A stretch of DNA of 64,000 nucleotides from Mycolicibacterium hodleri (GCF_025822245.1 NZ_JACKTL010000043.1:186001-250000); one strand, 5' to 3'. Positions 31,654-39,891 are shown, numbered from the stretch's first letter. Notes: a model not told the origin generated them from the letters alone. A program made the numbers and translations.

Positions 31654-33302
31654 GCCGACACCAGCGTCGAGGTGGCGTCGTAGACGACTTCGCCGCCGAT
31701 GATCGTGTAGGCCACGGTGGCCGAACCGATCTCGGCGACGGGAGCGGCGAAGATGTCCCGGTCGAGGATGACGATGTCGCCAGCCTTTCCGATTTCTATG
31801 CTCCCCGAACGCTCTTCGTCGTGGTTGAGGTAGGCGGTGCCCAGGCTGTGTGCGATCAACGCGTCGGCCAGGGAGAGGGCCTGCTCGCCGAGGAAGGGCA
31901 ACGCCGCGGGCCCCGTGGCTCCCGCGGGGGCCCGGTTGACGGTGGTGTGGATGATCTGCAGCGGATTCGCGGTGCTCACCGGCCAGTCGCTGCCCGAGGC
32001 CAGTGGTGCGCCCGCCCGCTGCAGCGACCCGAAGGGGTATTGCCAGCCGGCCCGGCGGGCACCGAGGAACGGAATCGTCAGAACGTCCATCTGGGGCTCG
32101 TGCCTGGCCCACAGCGGCTGCATGTTGGCGACCACGCCCAATTCGGCGAACCGGGGGACGTCGTCGGGGTGGACCACCTGAATGTGGGCCAGCGTGTGCC
32201 GAAGGTCCTTGTCGCCGTTGGCCTTGCGGGCCGCCTCGATCGCGTCGAGGGACTCGCGGACGGCTCGGTCGCCGAGGGCGTGAAAGTGCAGCTGGAAGCC
32301 GAGGGCGTCGAGCTGCGTGGCGATCTCGACGAGGGTGGTCGGGTCGACGAAGCTCTTGCCCGTGTTCTCGCCGGGGCAGCCGCACGAGTCGAGGTAGGGC
32401 TCGAGCATCCCGGCCGTGAAGTTCTCGGCGACGCCGTCCTGCATGATCTTGACGGTGGTGGCGGCGAATCCGGCCGCCACGGCGCGTTCGCGCTTCTCGA
32501 CGAGCTCGGGGATTTGCTCCAGCCCGCGGTTGCGGTCCCACCAGAGCGCGCCGACCACGTGGGCCTTCAGCACGCCGGATGCGGTGACCCGCAGGTAGGA
32601 GTCGAGCGTGTCGGGGGTGTCGTTCGTGGCTCCGACTATGGCGTCCTGCCATGCGGTGACGCCCCACGCGAACAGTTGTCGCTGAGCGATCGTCAGGGCC
32701 TCGTCGAGGTCGTCCTGGGTCGCCAGCGGGATGTGCCGCGCGACGAGGCCCATGGCGCCTTCCTGCAGCGTACCGACGGCGTGGCCGTCGGCGTCGCGTT
32801 CGATGCGACCGTCGAACGGGTCGGGGGTCGAGTCGTCGATGCCGCCGACCTCGAGGGCCTTGGTGTTGACCCAGGCGCCGTGACCGTCGCGGTTGGGGAA
32901 GAACGCGGGACGGTCGGGGACCACCGCGTCGAGCGCCGCGGCGGTCGGCAGCCCGCCGGGAAACGAGTCCATCGACCAGCCGCCGCCACTGATCCACGGC
33001 AGTTCGGGGTTGTCCGCCGCGTATTCGGCGATGCGCGCGAGGTAGCCGTCGGCGGTGTCATACGGGGTGAGGTCGCAGGCGATCATGTCCAGACCCGCGT
33101 GGTACGGATGGATGTGACAGTCCTGGAAGCCGGGGGCGACGAGGCCACCCGCCGCGTCGATCTCGACGACGTCGGACGCGCTGAGCGCCGTCGCACCGAT
33201 CGCGGTGATGACGCCGTCCTCGACGAGGAGCGGCTCTTCGACGACGCCGGCGGGGGTGAAGACGTGGCCGCCGGTGATCAGCAGTCTCTGCGGTGTGGTC
33301 AT
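31650..33302 (-). CDS. YtcJ-type metal-dependent amidohydrolase
   Basis: 550 residues, a typical YtcJ-like length. The metal HxH is in APGFQDCHIHPYHAG (His63, His65). Further expected ligands lie in QLHFHALGDRAVRESLDAIE and TLAHIQVVHPDDV, and the catalytic Asp in LASGSDWPVSTANPL. The C-terminus (GSIEIGKAGDIVILDRD) completes the composite beta-sandwich. These enzymes hydrolyse amides, N-acyl amines or related C-N bonds; the best guess is release of a free amine from a conjugate before or after import. It follows the XRE-cupin regulator by 3 bp and overlaps the PotA-like gene. Confidence 0.87.
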   Translation of the reverse strand: MTTPQRLLITGGHVFTPAGVVEEPLLVEDGVITAIGATALSASDVVEIDAAGGLVAPGFQDCHIHPYHAGLDMIACDLTPYDTADGYLARIAEYAADNPELPWISGGGWSMDSFPGGLPTAAALDAVVPDRPAFFPNRDGHGAWVNTKALEVGGIDDSTPDPFDGRIERDADGHAVGTLQEGAMGLVARHIPLATQDDLDEALTIAQRQLFAWGVTAWQDAIVGATNDTPDTLDSYLRVTASGVLKAHVVGALWWDRNRGLEQIPELVEKRERAVAAGFAATTVKIMQDGVAENFTAGMLEPYLDSCGCPGENTGKSFVDPTTLVEIATQLDALGFQLHFHALGDRAVRESLDAIEAARKANGDKDLRHTLAHIQVVHPDDVPRFAELGVVANMQPLWARHEPQMDVLTIPFLGARRAGWQYPFGSLQRAGAPLASGSDWPVSTANPLQIIHTTVNRAPAGATGPAALPFLGEQALSLADALIAHSLGTAYLNHDEERSGSIEIGKAGDIVILDRDIFAAPVAEIGSATVAYTIIGGEVVYDATSTLVSA

Positions 33303-33305
33303 GGG

Positions 33306-33935
33306 TCATTCCTCAATCTGTTGAGCGGGCGGCGCCGCGAGCGGGTTGACGTCGATCGGCGGGGTGAAGTGCGACGTGATCCAGATGGCCTGGGCCGGGG
33401 TGGCGCCGATGTTCACGGCGCGATGGGGGACCGAGGAGAGGTACTCGACGCTGTCGCGGGGGCCGAGGACGTGCGTTTCGGAGGCGATCGTGATCTCCAT
33501 GTGACCGGTCAACACGTAGAAGAGTTCCTGAGCGTCGTCGTGGGCGTACGGTTCTGGACCTGTCGACCCGCCTACCTCGAAAGTGCCTTCGTAGACCTCG
33601 AGTTGGCGGATGGGTGGACGCGACAGGAGGAGCTTCCGTAGTCCGCCGTCGCTCGAGAAGACGGGTCTCTCGTGTGCTCGTAGTACGGGTCGTGCGACCG
33701 GGGCCTCGTCGGAGAGCAGGTCGGCCACCGAGACGCCCACCGCGGCGGCGATGCGCTTGAGCACGCTGACGGAGACGCCGCACTTGCCGTTCTCCAGCTG
33801 GCTGATGAAGCCCGCGCTCACCCCGGCCCGGGCGGCCAGCTCCCGGGTGGACAGTCGGGCGCGTTCGCGGGCATCTCTCAACCTGATGCCGAGCGTGGTG
33901 CGAACGGCACTGTCGGTGTTGGGTACGGCTGTCAT
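33306..33935 (-). CDS. XRE-family regulator with C-terminal cupin (PuuR-like)
   Basis: 209 residues. The HTH lies at about 14-70 (GIRLRDARERARLSTRELAA, AGVSAGFISQLENGKCGVS), followed by a cupin_2 ligand domain at about 110-190 (GPEPYAHDDAQELFYVLTGH, HRAVNIGATPAQAIW). PuuR, the putrescine repressor, has this layout, as do regulators of other amine and amino-acid pathways. As first gene of the operon it is likely autoregulated through the palindrome at 33962-33980. ATG 33959 is an alternative start, but it would nearly touch the palindrome. Confidence 0.87.
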   Translation of the reverse strand: MTAVPNTDSAVRTTLGIRLRDARERARLSTRELAARAGVSAGFISQLENGKCGVSVSVLKRIAAAVGVSVADLLSDEAPVARPVLRAHERPVFSSDGGLRKLLLSRPPIRQLEVYEGTFEVGGSTGPEPYAHDDAQELFYVLTGHMEITIASETHVLGPRDSVEYLSSVPHRAVNIGATPAQAIWITSHFTPPIDVNPLAAPPAQQIEE

Positions 33936-33961
33936 GGGCTCGGAAAACACTTGCCTCATTT

Positions 33962-33980
33962 CGTTAAGACCTACTTAACG
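33962..33980. promoter_or_regulatory. 19-bp palindrome, candidate XRE-cupin operator
   Basis: CGTTAAG-ACCTA-CTTAACG: seven-base arms are perfect inverted repeats, in an AT-richer patch 27 bp upstream of the XRE-cupin start. Size and position fit an autoregulatory operator for the whole 33.9-25.0 kb operon. Confidence 0.6.
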
Positions 33981-34150
33981 GATTGCTTACTGCGGAACCG
34001 TAGGGCTACCTGTGAGGTCTCGCAACAGAACGGGCGAATAAGGGCGAACTATTTACATGACCGAAATGCCGGAGTGGGGCGATCGGGGCATCTTGATCGA
34101 CGAAACCAGTTCGAGGACAAGTGCATACGAGGAGAAGCCCCCTCGGCGGC

Positions 34151-34630
34151 TCAGCCCGCGAGAATCTGCTCGCGCAGGATGTCGGCATGCCCGCAGTGGT
34201 GGGCGAGCTCGCGCAGGACCTGTAAGCACACCCAGCGCACCGTGCGGGGTCCGCCACGATGGCCGGTGACGACCGCGTCCAGTGGCAGCCCGGTCATGAT
34301 CTCCCGGGCCGTCGCGCAGGCCAGCCGATGGGCCTGTCGAACCCCCGCCGCGGTGTCGTCGTCGGCCAGGTGGAAGGACTCCTCGGGGTTGTTCACCAAC
34401 CCGAGTTCGCGTCGGGACCGTCCCCCGATGCACTCCTCGAACCACACGCGCTGCATCCACGTGACGTGTTTGAGCAAGCCAAGCAGCGTCGTCGCCGACG
34501 GCACCAGTCGTCGCCGCGCCTGCTCGTCGGTGAGACCGTCGAGGGTGTGCTCGACGGCGGTGCGGTAGTCCTCGATGAACGCCTCGAGCTGTGTGCGCTC
34601 GTCGTCGAGGAGCACGTCGAACGGACTCAT
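34151..34630 (-). CDS. DinB-family protein
   Basis: 159 residues, four-helix DinB/YfiT-type fold. Characteristic pieces: LDDERTQLEAFIEDYRTAVEH, SATTLLGLLKHVTWMQRVWF with the first metal His (H50-region), and a C-terminal LQVLRELAHHCGHADILREQI carrying two more His ligands. Such proteins bind a divalent metal and often act as mycothiol- or bacillithiol-dependent transferases; that role is only a possibility here. ATG 34630 is favoured over GTG 34636 because AGGAAGG sits six bases before it. Confidence 0.83.
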   Translation of the reverse strand: MSPFDVLLDDERTQLEAFIEDYRTAVEHTLDGLTDEQARRRLVPSATTLLGLLKHVTWMQRVWFEECIGGRSRRELGLVNNPEESFHLADDDTAAGVRQAHRLACATAREIMTGLPLDAVVTGHRGGPRTVRWVCLQVLRELAHHCGHADILREQILAG

Positions 34631-34785
34631 CTCCACCCTTCCTCCCCGTCAGGGCGACGATACGTCGGCCGTGACGCCGTCGCCACGGCGTGCCGACGAA
34701 ACTGGCGCCACTGGGCTGGTGGGCCGTGGGCCACAATGGGATGACGGGCTTGCCGTGCTCGGCAGGCGAACGGAGAGGAGCAGCG

Positions 34786-34977
34786 GTGACCGTTGCACTG
34801 ATCGCGCTGGCCCCGGCGGTGCTCTGGGCGGGGTACTTCGGGTGGCGGATGATTGACCGCCGTCGGTACTGGGACGCCGATCGCGTGGAGGAACGCCGTC
34901 GTCACCCCAAGCGTGCCGTGGGCAGTTCCGGGTCCGGTCTCGGCGACGTGTCCGGATTGGGCAGCGCTGCAGGCTGA
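34786..34977 (+). CDS. Small single-span membrane protein
   Basis: 63 residues from a GTG preceded by GGAGAGGAG at a six-base distance. One hydrophobic helix covers about residues 2-20 (VALIALAPAVLWAGYFGW), followed by a strongly basic segment (RMIDRRRYWDADRVEERRR) and a Gly/Ser-rich tail. A short inner-membrane protein with a cytoplasmic basic tail is predicted. Function not recognised. Confidence 0.55.
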   Translation: MTVALIALAPAVLWAGYFGWRMIDRRRYWDADRVEERRRHPKRAVGSSGSGLGDVSGLGSAAG

Positions 34978-35023
34978 TTCGGTTGCCTGACGGCGCGGTG
35001 GCGCGGCAGCCCGTAGTCGACGC

Positions 35024-35950
35024 TCAGACAGTTAGGACGAGCTTGCCCTGAAGGTGCCCGGCGTCGAGAAGCCGGTGCGCGTCGACGACGCGGTCGAACG
35101 GGATCGTCTCCTGCACGTGGACCCGGAGCTTGCCTCGTTCGACGAGGTCGACGAGTCCGCGCAGGGCCACCGGATCGGGGTCGACGGCGACGCCGCTGAA
35201 CCGCTTGCCGGCCCGCTCGAATGCGGCGACCAACTCCACGTCGCCCTCGGCGACCGCGGTGACGAGGTGGCCGCCCGGGCGGAGCACTCCCAGCGATCGC
35301 TCGGCGCTGTCGCCGCCGAGCGTGTCGAGCACCAGGTCGACGTCGCGGACGACGTCGGCGAAGTCGACCGTCGCGTAGTCGATCACCTCGTCGGCGCCGA
35401 GCCCTTCCACGAACTCGCGCTTGCTGCCACTCGCGGTGCTGATCACATACGCACCAAGGGCTTTCGCTATTTGGATGGCGACGTGTCCGACGCCACCGCC
35501 GCCGCCGTGGACCAGGACGCGGTCGCCCTCGCCCACGCCGCCGAGGTCGACCAGACCCTGCCACGCCGTCAGCCCGACCACCGGCAAGGCCGACGCCTCG
35601 ACGTGGGAGAGCGACGGCGGCTTGAGCGCCAGATGCAACGCCGGCGCGGCGACCAGTTCGGCGTATGCGTTGGCGGGGCGAGGAAACAACGGCATGCCGA
35701 ACACCTCGTCGCCGGGCGCGAATCGGCCCGTCAGGGCCTCCTCGACGACTCCGCTGACGTCCCAGCCGAGGATGAACGGCGGCGGGCCGAGCAGTGGGAA
35801 CTCACCGCCGCGCAGTCGCGCCTCCAGGGGGTTCAACCCGATCGCGTGGACGCGGACGAGCACCTCGGTGGGAAGTGGCCGGGGTGCGGGCGCCTCGACG
35901 ACGGTGAGCACCTCGGGGCTGCCGAATTCCTGCTGGGTGATGACTCGCAT
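35024..35950 (-). CDS. NADP-dependent quinone-type oxidoreductase (MDR superfamily)
   Basis: 308 residues, medium-chain dehydrogenase fold without catalytic zinc ligands. Visible: RVITQQEFGSPEVLTVVEAP, GWDVSGVVEEALTGRFAPGD, the NADP loop DRVLVHGGGGGVGHVAIQIA at about 141-160, and VLDTLGGDSAERSLGVLRPG. It should reduce quinones or enals with NADPH. It is divergent from an HxlR regulator at 36022 with a 71-bp intergenic gap, the usual layout in which HxlR controls a neighbouring redox gene. Confidence 0.87.
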   Translation of the reverse strand: MRVITQQEFGSPEVLTVVEAPAPRPLPTEVLVRVHAIGLNPLEARLRGGEFPLLGPPPFILGWDVSGVVEEALTGRFAPGDEVFGMPLFPRPANAYAELVAAPALHLALKPPSLSHVEASALPVVGLTAWQGLVDLGGVGEGDRVLVHGGGGGVGHVAIQIAKALGAYVISTASGSKREFVEGLGADEVIDYATVDFADVVRDVDLVLDTLGGDSAERSLGVLRPGGHLVTAVAEGDVELVAAFERAGKRFSGVAVDPDPVALRGLVDLVERGKLRVHVQETIPFDRVVDAHRLLDAGHLQGKLVLTV

Positions 35951-35985
35951 GACTCTCCTGGTCGTTGGGGATCCAGATCGAGCCT

Positions 35986-36014
35986 AGGTAGTCGTCGGTT
36001 ACCTCCGGGTACCT
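35986..36014. promoter_or_regulatory. Candidate HxlR operator (AGGTA/TACCT repeats)
   Basis: AGGTA-n9-TACCT forms a perfect inverted repeat at 35986-36004, and a second TACCT follows at 36010-36014, ten bases after the first, so GGnTACCT occurs twice in tandem. The cluster ends 7 bp before the HxlR start in the divergent promoter region. Confidence 0.35.
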
Positions 36015-36021
36015 TGGCACC

Positions 36022-36402
36022 ATGAGCGAATTCGGTTCCAGCGGCGTGTTCCTCGCCGACTGTCCGGGGCGGATGGCGGTGGAGTTGATCGCCGACAAGT
36101 GGACCGTGGTCGTGCTCGCCGGCCTCAGCGGGGGGCCGGTGCGCCACGGCGAATTGGTCGACATGATCGGCGGCATCTCGCGGAAGGTGCTCACCCAGAC
36201 GCTGCGGCGGCTCGAGGCGCACGGACTGGTCCGTCGCCACGCGTATGCAGAGATGCCGCCGCGCGTCGAGTACGAGCTCACCGCGCTCGGGCAGACGCTC
36301 ATCGACCCGATCCACGTCCTGACCGAGTGGGCGAGAGCCAACGGTGACGCGGTCCTCGACGCACTCGACGCCAACTCGGAGCCGGTCGTCCGGCACGGCT
36401 GA
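36022..36402 (+). CDS. HxlR-type winged-helix regulator
   Basis: 126 residues, typical HxlR size. The DNA-binding core reads VELIADKWTVVVLAGLSGGP, RHGELVDMIGGISRKVLTQTLRRLEAHGLVRR and the wing PPRVEYELTALGQTL. An N-terminal Cys (FLADCPGRM) is at the position used for thiol sensing in related aldehyde/quinone sensors. It probably regulates the divergent quinone oxidoreductase gene and itself. Confidence 0.88.
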   Translation: MSEFGSSGVFLADCPGRMAVELIADKWTVVVLAGLSGGPVRHGELVDMIGGISRKVLTQTLRRLEAHGLVRRHAYAEMPPRVEYELTALGQTLIDPIHVLTEWARANGDAVLDALDANSEPVVRHG

Positions 36403-36429
36403 GTTCCACCGCCACAACGGCTTCGAGCC

Positions 36430-37002
36430 CTACCGCACGTTGGGGTCGGCGACCGTGAAGTCCCACGTTCCTTCGGCGAGGTCGGCGAGGCGTTGCAGGT
36501 AGGCCTCGCGGGCCGTGTCCGACGTCCCCGTGCGTTCCCGGTCCAACACCGATACCCCGAGATTGGCCGGCGGAAGGGTCTGTGCCGTGGCCGCGACACC
36601 GTAGAACGGTAGATGGTCGTCGAAACCGCCCGGAGCGTAGAAGTTCAGCAGCCGGGCGTCCTCGTCGGACACGACCCGGAACGAGTGCCTGGTGGACTTT
36701 GGCACCCACACCGCAGACCCCGCGCCGGCTCGCACGACCTGCTGGTCGACGCCGATCGTCATCTCGAGCTCGCCTGACAGCACGTAGAAGCCCTCCGCCT
36801 GACGCTCGTGGACATGCGCCGGCGGGCCGGCTCCGGCGGGCACGATCTGCTCGAGAAGTGTGATCTCGCCGAGGGTTTGGTCGGCCGACATCAGCACGTT
36901 CCACAGGGCGCCTCGATACCAGTACGCGGGGGAGTGGCCGGCCTGCTCGACCACTACTTCCGCGGCCCTGCCCGTCCCCCGGGTGTCGTCGGTCGTCATC
37001 AC
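36430..37002 (-). CDS. Cupin-domain protein (quercetinase-like)
   Basis: 190 residues with a single double-stranded beta-helix cupin. Motif 1 is GPPAHVHERQAEGFYVLSGELEM at about 59-81 and motif 2 reads WVPKSTRHSFRVVSDEDARL at about 94-113, giving His and Glu residues suited to one metal. Quercetin-dioxygenase-like cupins include dioxygenases and simple binding proteins. It is transcribed divergently from a TetR gene; two copies of a TetR-type operator lie between them, so it is probably the repressed target. Alternative start at the second Met. Confidence 0.8.
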   Translation of the reverse strand: MMTTDDTRGTGRAAEVVVEQAGHSPAYWYRGALWNVLMSADQTLGEITLLEQIVPAGAGPPAHVHERQAEGFYVLSGELEMTIGVDQQVVRAGAGSAVWVPKSTRHSFRVVSDEDARLLNFYAPGGFDDHLPFYGVAATAQTLPPANLGVSVLDRERTGTSDTAREAYLQRLADLAEGTWDFTVADPNVR

Positions 37003-37030
37003 GTGTCTCCTCGGCTCGGTTCGTCGCTGT

Positions 37031-37075
37031 TGTCGCGGCGTGACATCACCGTAGCACTGATGTCGCGGCGTGACA
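37031..37075. promoter_or_regulatory. Two copies of a 15-bp TetR-type operator
   Basis: TGTCGCGGCGTGACA occurs at 37031-37045 and again at 37061-37075, identical copies with centres 30 bp apart (about three helical turns). Each is a near-palindrome with TGTC/GACA ends and CG-n-CG core. They lie between the divergent cupin and TetR genes and are the obvious TetR binding sites. Confidence 0.7.
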
Positions 37076-37094
37076 TATGGGCTAGCATCGGCTC

Positions 37095-37673
37095 ATGCCC
37101 CGGTGGGAACACGGCAGCGAAGGGCGTCTCAAGCAGGCCGCGATGGAGCTGTTCGACGAGCAGGGATTCGAGAACACCAGCGCCGTTCAGATCGCCGAGC
37201 GGGCCCGCGTCACCACCCGAACCTTCTTCCGGTACTTCTCCGACAAGCAGTCCATCTTGTTCGTCGACGCCGATCTGCTGCGGACGGAGCTCCTTCGGGG
37301 GATTCACGACGCTCCGGACGTCACGGAACCCCTAGGGGTCGTGACGCGGGCCTTGGTGGAATTCGATTGGGAAGGGTTGGGGCCGAAGGAATCTCAACGT
37401 CGGCGCGACGCCATGATCACGTCGACTCCCGAACTGCTCGAGCGCGAGTTGAACAAGCAACAGCAGATGGGCGACGCGTTCGGCGACGCCCTTCGGCAGC
37501 GTGGAGTCGAGCCGCAGGCCGCCGAACTCGCGGCGCGGGTGGGGATTCAGGTCTTCCAGACGGCCTATCGACGGTGGCTGGCCGACGACGACGCGACTGA
37601 CCTGGCAACCATCATGGCGGCGTCGATGTCGACCTTGGCGGGCCTCGTGCCCGCCGTCAGCCGACGGTCGTGA
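37095..37673 (+). CDS. TetR-family regulator
   Basis: 192 residues. The HTH is RLKQAAMELFDEQGFENTSAV and QIAERARVTTRTFFRYFSDKQSIL at about 11-55. The RTFFRYFSDK element is typical of mycobacterial regulators with a tetracyclin_C-like domain. The ligand domain is unassigned. It is divergent from the cupin gene and should bind the paired TGTCGCGGCGTGACA sites just upstream. Its 3' end overlaps the convergent secreted-protein gene by 17 bp. Confidence 0.88.
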   Translation: MPRWEHGSEGRLKQAAMELFDEQGFENTSAVQIAERARVTTRTFFRYFSDKQSILFVDADLLRTELLRGIHDAPDVTEPLGVVTRALVEFDWEGLGPKESQRRRDAMITSTPELLERELNKQQQMGDAFGDALRQRGVEPQAAELAARVGIQVFQTAYRRWLADDDATDLATIMAASMSTLAGLVPAVSRRS

Positions 37674-38121
37674 TGCCGGCAGTCGAGATGACGAACCCGC
37701 GGCCGTGCGCCGCCGTGCAGGTGACCCCGGTTCGTGCGGACGCACACTGGAACGGCCCCAGCGACACCGACTGGCCGTATGCCAGGGTCGGGGTGCCTTC
37801 GGCGGCGTCCCCGACGCACTGTGGACCCGAGCAGGTCGTGACGGTTCCGAGGTCGTCCATCGACGCCGACCGGGCCGGCTCGAGAGTCTTGCAGTACACC
37901 GAATCGGGACCCGTCCGGCCGCCCGTGTCGACCTCGCAGTCGATCCGGTGCGACGGCGAGTAGAACCCGCAGAAAGCGCCTACCTGGGGGCAGATCGAGG
38001 GGTCTGCCGCTGCGACCGGCGTCATGACGGAGGCACTGGCGGCCACCGTCACCGTGGCGGTGACGACCCATCGCAGGGAGCGGTGTCGGCGGACGGCGGT
38101 CGTGAGCACGGGCACCACCAT
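37657..38121 (-). CDS. Secreted DUF6636-type protein
   Basis: 154 residues. A signal peptide (RHRSLRWVVTATVTVAASAS, cleavage near VAAAD at about 40) precedes a mature domain with six cysteines. ICPQVGAFCGFYSPSHRIDC, TVTTCSGPQCVGDAAEGTPT, SLGPFQCASARTGVTC and GRGFVISTAGIT are the pattern of DUF6636-like exported proteins. Three disulfides are plausible. Function unknown. It converges on the TetR gene. Confidence 0.72.
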   Translation of the reverse strand: MVVPVLTTAVRRHRSLRWVVTATVTVAASASVMTPVAAADPSICPQVGAFCGFYSPSHRIDCEVDTGGRTGPDSVYCKTLEPARSASMDDLGTVTTCSGPQCVGDAAEGTPTLAYGQSVSLGPFQCASARTGVTCTAAHGRGFVISTAGITTVG

Positions 38122-38256
38122 CGCAGATTTGGCGTCTCGTCGCTGAGATATCGTTGCGGCACCGTTTCCGAGGAGGGCCCGCGGGGTCCACTGGTGCCCT
38201 ACGTCGTGATCAATAAACTCGACGGGGTGTCGATTATGGCGATGTACGATCGGCGC

Positions 38257-38871
38257 GTGTCATCGCCCACGGGACAGTCGCCTCGGCGCCGGACGGCTCC
38301 GCGCAAAGGCGATCTACGCGAAGCGGCGATCTTGGACGCAGCCGAACGGCAACTGTCCGATCGCGGCGCGGATCGCATCACGGTCGAGACGATCGCCACC
38401 GCCGCGGGTATCACTCGCGGCGCGCTGTACTTCTACTTCGGGTCCAAGAACGACGTGCTGGCGGCGTTGGTGCAGAGGACGGCAGCAGCCGTCGTCGCCG
38501 AGATCGAAGACGCCGAACGGTCCACGCCCCAGGATCCTCGAGAAGCCCTGCGCCAGGGGGTAAGTCGAACCGCCGCGTCGTGGGCCCAGCACGGGGCGGT
38601 GATGCGTGCGGCGGTGGAGTTGTCTCCCGGCGTTCCGCAGATCGAGGCGTACTGGCAGGGCGCGATCGTGGCGACGGGTGAGGCCACCCGCTCGGCGCTG
38701 GGGCGCTGCGGTGTACCAGACGACGACGGTCCCCACGGAGCCCGGGCCATCAGCGCGGCCCTGGTCTCGATGACCGAGCGGTACTTCTACCGTGCCTCCA
38801 AGAACGGGACGTCCCTTGCCGACGCGGCCGAGACGTTGACCCACATCTGGCTGGCCGTCCTGCCGAGGTGA
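38257..38871 (+). CDS. TetR-family regulator, EthR-like
   Basis: 204 residues. The layout is that of EthR relatives: a basic leader (PRRRTAPRKGDLREAAILDA), HTH RITVETIATAAGITRGALYFYFGSKNDV, and a C-terminal TERYFYRASKNGTSL. EthR-type proteins control Baeyer-Villiger monooxygenases in mycobacteria, but no such gene is adjacent. The GTG at 38257 is chosen because TACGAT ends six bases before it, implying a leaderless message; ATG 38236 and 38242 are in frame. The gene stops exactly where the convergent dehydrogenase gene ends, with no bases between the two stop codons. Confidence 0.83.
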   Translation: MSSPTGQSPRRRTAPRKGDLREAAILDAAERQLSDRGADRITVETIATAAGITRGALYFYFGSKNDVLAALVQRTAAAVVAEIEDAERSTPQDPREALRQGVSRTAASWAQHGAVMRAAVELSPGVPQIEAYWQGAIVATGEATRSALGRCGVPDDDGPHGARAISAALVSMTERYFYRASKNGTSLADAAETLTHIWLAVLPR

Positions 38872-39891
38872 CTATCCACACTCGACGACGATCTTGCCGA
38901 AGGCGCCGCGATCGAGGTGATCCAGCGCCGCGTGCAGCTCGGTCAACGGGTAGCGGGTGTCGATCACCGGAGTGAGCCCGGTGCGGTCGACGGCGTCGAC
39001 GAGCCGCACGAGGGCTTTCCGATGACCCGTGGCGATGCCGTGAATGGTGACGTCCTTGAGCATCAGCGGCATCACCGGAGCGGTCACTTCGAAGCCGTCG
39101 AGTGCGCCAATTTGGTAGACGTGTCCGCCGACCGCGGTGACGTGAATCGCCTGCCCGAGATGCGCACCGCCGACGAGTTCCATTACGTGGTCGGCGCCAT
39201 GGTCGCCGGTGACGGCGAGCACGGCGCCAACCCAATCGTCGTGGCGACGGTCGACGCCGTCGTCGGCACCCAACGCGAGGGCGCGCTCCAGCTTGTCGGC
39301 GCTCCCGGAGACGATCACCCGTGCACCATGCAGTTTGGCGATCTGGATGCCGAACAGTGCGACACCTCCGGTGCCTTCCACGAGCACCGTCTCCCCGGGA
39401 CGTACGTGACCGCGCTCGGCCAGCGCGAACCATGCCGTCAGCCCAGCACACGGCAGGGTTGCGGCTTCGGCGTCGCTGAGCGTCGCCGGCGCGCGGACCA
39501 GCCAGTCCTGAGGCACCGCGACGTACTCGGCGAGCACACCCGGATAGAAGCCGCCAAGCGTGCGGTACGCCGGGGTGCGGGCATTGCCCGGGCGTAGTCC
39601 GTCCACCCAGTCCGGCGTGAACGTCGAGATGACGCGGTCCCCGTCACCAAATCTGGCTGCGTTGTCTCCCAACGCGACAACGGTACCGGCGAGGTCGGAG
39701 CCGGGTGTGAAGGGAAACGCGAGCGGAAGATCTCTGCCGGTCTCGACCACCATCTTGTCGCGGTAATTCAGCGCGACGGCCGCTACCCGAACCAGCACCT
39801 CGCCGGGACCCGGCCGGGGGATCGGCACCTCCCGCAGCGTCAGTTCGTCGCGGCCGATGGCATCCATCGCCCAGCGCCTCATCTGCGTCAT
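38872..39891 (-). CDS. Zinc-type alcohol dehydrogenase-like MDR oxidoreductase
   Basis: 339 residues, medium-chain dehydrogenase. Clear elements are MRRWAMDAIGRDELTLREVP, VAAVALNYRDKMVV, FTPGSDLAGTVVALGDNAARFG, GGFYPGVLAEYVAVP and the cofactor loop GETVLVEGTGGVALFGIQIA. The structural-zinc cysteines are absent, as in the quinone-reductase-like branch. The ATG at 39891 has GGGAG five bases upstream. It should oxidise or reduce a small carbonyl compound with NAD(P)H; substrate unknown. It converges on the EthR-like gene. Confidence 0.85.
   Translation of the reverse strand: MTQMRRWAMDAIGRDELTLREVPIPRPGPGEVLVRVAAVALNYRDKMVVETGRDLPLAFPFTPGSDLAGTVVALGDNAARFGDGDRVISTFTPDWVDGLRPGNARTPAYRTLGGFYPGVLAEYVAVPQDWLVRAPATLSDAEAATLPCAGLTAWFALAERGHVRPGETVLVEGTGGVALFGIQIAKLHGARVIVSGSADKLERALALGADDGVDRRHDDWVGAVLAVTGDHGADHVMELVGGAHLGQAIHVTAVGGHVYQIGALDGFEVTAPVMPLMLKDVTIHGIATGHRKALVRLVDAVDRTGLTPVIDTRYPLTELHAALDHLDRGAFGKIVVECG

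Noticed and set aside
31821..33641. A 606-residue plus-strand frame opposite the amidohydrolase
   Set aside because: Val/Gly/Asp-rich shadow of the amidohydrolase and XRE-cupin genes, no recognisable domain.
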